Position numbers and translations under genes: made by a program. Positions 62,651 through 64,000 of a stretch of 64,000 nucleotides of DNA are shown one piece after another; position 1 is the first letter of the stretch; each line of letters opens with the position of its first letter. The stretch spans positions 1 to 64,000 of the forward strand of contig NZ_JAAVGY010000003.1 of NCBI RefSeq assembly GCF_014799995.1, given 5' to 3'. The notes under the pieces are model-generated. The model saw only the letters and a list, made by a program, of their open reading frames with translations, was not told the DNA's origin and ran no database searches. Source of the stretch: Helicobacter sp. (GTDB taxonomy: Bacteria; Campylobacterota; Campylobacteria; Campylobacterales; Helicobacteraceae).

Positions 62651-63673
62651 CTATTCTACTTTTAAAATTTTATTGCCGACAAAGATTTTACGCGTACCGG
62701 AGAATGTAGGGACATTGATTGCATCAGGAAGTGCAAAGATTGTGCTACTTTGTAATTCATCATCTAAACTAATCAAATAACCCTCTGTTTCTAAAATAAC
62801 AATATTTCTCCCGTGATTTGCCGCAGTGAAATGCGCAAAGGGAAATTTCATTCTTCGTTTTTCATTCAAATCTTGGTCTGTGAGAATCACCTCTCCCTCG
62901 TTGGTGAAAATAAAGATTCTATCTTCAAAAAATAAAATATCTTTGATATTCGCATTGAAAGTGCTAATGATGCTTGGGCTTACAGAAATAACGCGTTTAG
63001 GAGTGGCTGCAACCATACGATTTCCAATAGCTTCTAGGAAAATAACATTATTAAAATATTTATCACCATTGACGACGATATTACGAATCATTTGCATATT
63101 GTTTTTATCCACAATGACGAGTTTTCCGTCTAAGGTTGGCACGATGACAATATCACTTAGAAAATAAGGTGAAGCAATGAGGGTATTATTGGTTGGAGCT
63201 AATGTGCTATCTTGTTTGTAGGCGATTTGGCTTCTACTGAAATCATATAAAACAAAGGTATTGTCATCAAAAATAATCGCAATGAGTTGTCCATTCATAG
63301 AGGCACTAATGGGTGTATTCTCAAACGCGATGGAAGTTTGGGCATTGGTTTCTTTATTAATCAACAATAAAGAATGGTATGCTCCTGCGAGATAATAATC
63401 TTCTGTCTGGTTAAGATATTGCGCACCTTCAGGCAAATAGGTGTTTGGAATCTCGGAATATTTGGTGATAAATTGTCCATTTTGTAAGGTTGCACCATCA
63501 CGTACAATAGAGGCGATAGGAGATGGGAGAGAATCACTAAAAGAGACTTTACCTTTGATTTCATTTTCTTCTGGTTGGAAATAATATTTAGATCCGCAGC
63601 CACTCAAAGTAAAAGACAATACAAAAAGATGAAAGATAGAAATGATGAAACTCTTTAAGAATCTATTGGGCAT
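62651..63673 (-). CDS. BamB-like beta-propeller lipoprotein
   Basis: A 340-residue lipoprotein with signal peptide and lipobox LSGC followed by GSKYYFQ. The body consists of short repeated strand units ending with aromatic or hydrophobic residues (YYLAGAYHSLLLINKET, LDGKLVIVDKNNMQM, FEDRIFIFTNEGEVIL, ILETEGYLISLDDEL), typical of PQQ-type propellers such as BamB. The upstream gene is YfgM-like, as in the yfgM–bamB pair of E. coli, supporting an outer-membrane assembly role. Sequence conservation with BamB is weak. Confidence 0.65.
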   Translation of the reverse strand: MPNRFLKSFIISIFHLFVLSFTLSGCGSKYYFQPEENEIKGKVSFSDSLPSPIASIVRDGATLQNGQFITKYSEIPNTYLPEGAQYLNQTEDYYLAGAYHSLLLINKETNAQTSIAFENTPISASMNGQLIAIIFDDNTFVLYDFSRSQIAYKQDSTLAPTNNTLIASPYFLSDIVIVPTLDGKLVIVDKNNMQMIRNIVVNGDKYFNNVIFLEAIGNRMVAATPKRVISVSPSIISTFNANIKDILFFEDRIFIFTNEGEVILTDQDLNEKRRMKFPFAHFTAANHGRNIVILETEGYLISLDDELQSSTIFALPDAINVPTFSGTRKIFVGNKILKVE

Positions 63674-64000
63674 TATGAGTTCCTTGAATACTTAAATGCT
63701 CTAGCGCATTGGCAAAATCTCTGACAGGGGAATCGTTTTGAATTTTGGACAAAATCACTTTAGCTTCTTCAACCTTTCCTGCTTGAATTTCTAAAAATGC
63801 AGCTTGCAAGTAACTAAAATCACCCGATTCTTTAGAATCAAGTATGCTTAGATTTTGGTTTAAAGAGGCGTTTTGTAATTTAGCAAATTGTGCAATGATT
63901 GGGTCTTTGCAAGATTCTAATGTTTTTAAGGTTTCTGCATCGTTGGACTTTAGTGCTTTTTGAAAAAGATATAAATCATAAAGCCTGCTTTGGGATTTTT
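63663..64000 (-). CDS. YfgM-like TPR protein (5' part outside window)
   Basis: The last 112 or so residues are visible, open to the window edge. FSYLQAAFLEIQAGKVEEAK followed by VILSKI, then FANALEHLS, resembles the tetratricopeptide end of YfgM/AncL-type periplasmic chaperone partners. The stop overlaps the start of the lipoprotein gene by 11 bases, indicating coupling. Identity rests on the helical repeat and on the neighbour. Confidence 0.5.
   Translation of the reverse strand, partial: KSQSRLYDLYLFQKALKSNDAETLKTLESCKDPIIAQFAKLQNASLNQNLSILDSKESGDFSYLQAAFLEIQAGKVEEAKVILSKIQNDSPVRDFANALEHLSIQGTHNAQ

Overview
The window looks like chromosome of a Helicobacter-type member of the Campylobacterota, probably an enterohepatic-like species. 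The evidence is AT-rich, densely packed DNA; short H. pylori-like gene blocks (fdx–ppx/gppA–waaC–lpxL and tatB–tatC–queA–rsmG); a CheW–receiver CheV; a histidine kinase with an AHQWKQPL box; a Campylobacter-type MOMP porin; a YedF-like DsrE protein; and G-tract contingency genes. It is not H. pylori, because it carries metH, leuC and hisG and an extra phase-variable glycan cluster. The species cannot be fixed from the sequence alone.

Layout. 1–8.1 kb: msrPQ (methionine sulfoxide repair), murJ, a FapA/DUF342 protein, and the chain ruvA–rimO–tilS–dsrE-like. 8.1–12.9 kb (minus): an envelope operon with a ferredoxin, ppx/gppA, two GT9 heptosyltransferases and lpxL. 13.0–17.0 kb (plus): an AT-rich glycan island of three overlapping genes, wecB, a GT2–GT4 fusion and a SAM methyltransferase. 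The first and third are each interrupted by an 11-G tract and are out of frame as assembled; both would be restored at 9 or 12 G. 17.0–19.8 kb (minus): glyS and a degenerate TrpC-like protein. 19.9–30.7 kb (plus): a histidine kinase, a c-haem chemoreceptor, a HEAAH metalloprotease, azlCD, an ArsC-like protein, an NlpC/P60 lipoprotein, znuC–mqo–znuB and a DMT exporter. 30.7–36.3 kb (minus): a PilJ/NarX P-box sensor, a Crp/Fnr regulator, two small proteins, rsmG, queA, tatC, tatB. 36.4–48.4 kb: a lipoprotein, purU, sppA, lepA, a large orphan sensor-like protein, glnA, a DedA protein and metH. 48.4–49.56 kb: a decayed stretch with gene remnants, a GAAA-capped hairpin and three 11-bp repeats ahead of the porin. 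49.6–59.4 kb: porin, repeats, PBP1A, MsbA, CheV, an AAA ATPase and a two-component pair. 59.4–60.1 kb: a dead FkbM methyltransferase gene with its own 12-G tract, then repeats. 60.1–64 kb (minus): an operon read yfgM-like, bamB-like, coaX, hisG, leuC.

Many genes serve the cell envelope: lipid A acylation, heptose core, glycan extension, lipid A and lipid II flipping, peptidoglycan polymerisation, Tat export and the porin. The most striking feature is the two-switch glycan cluster. If the tracts slip independently, it gives four surface states, and the overlapping starts suggest that translation of the middle glycosyltransferase may depend on the wecB state. A second theme is redox and respiratory sensing: the haem-c chemoreceptor, the P-box sensor beside a Crp/Fnr regulator, and malate:quinone oxidoreductase. 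Eleven copies of a short imperfect-palindrome repeat sit only in gene-poor gaps.
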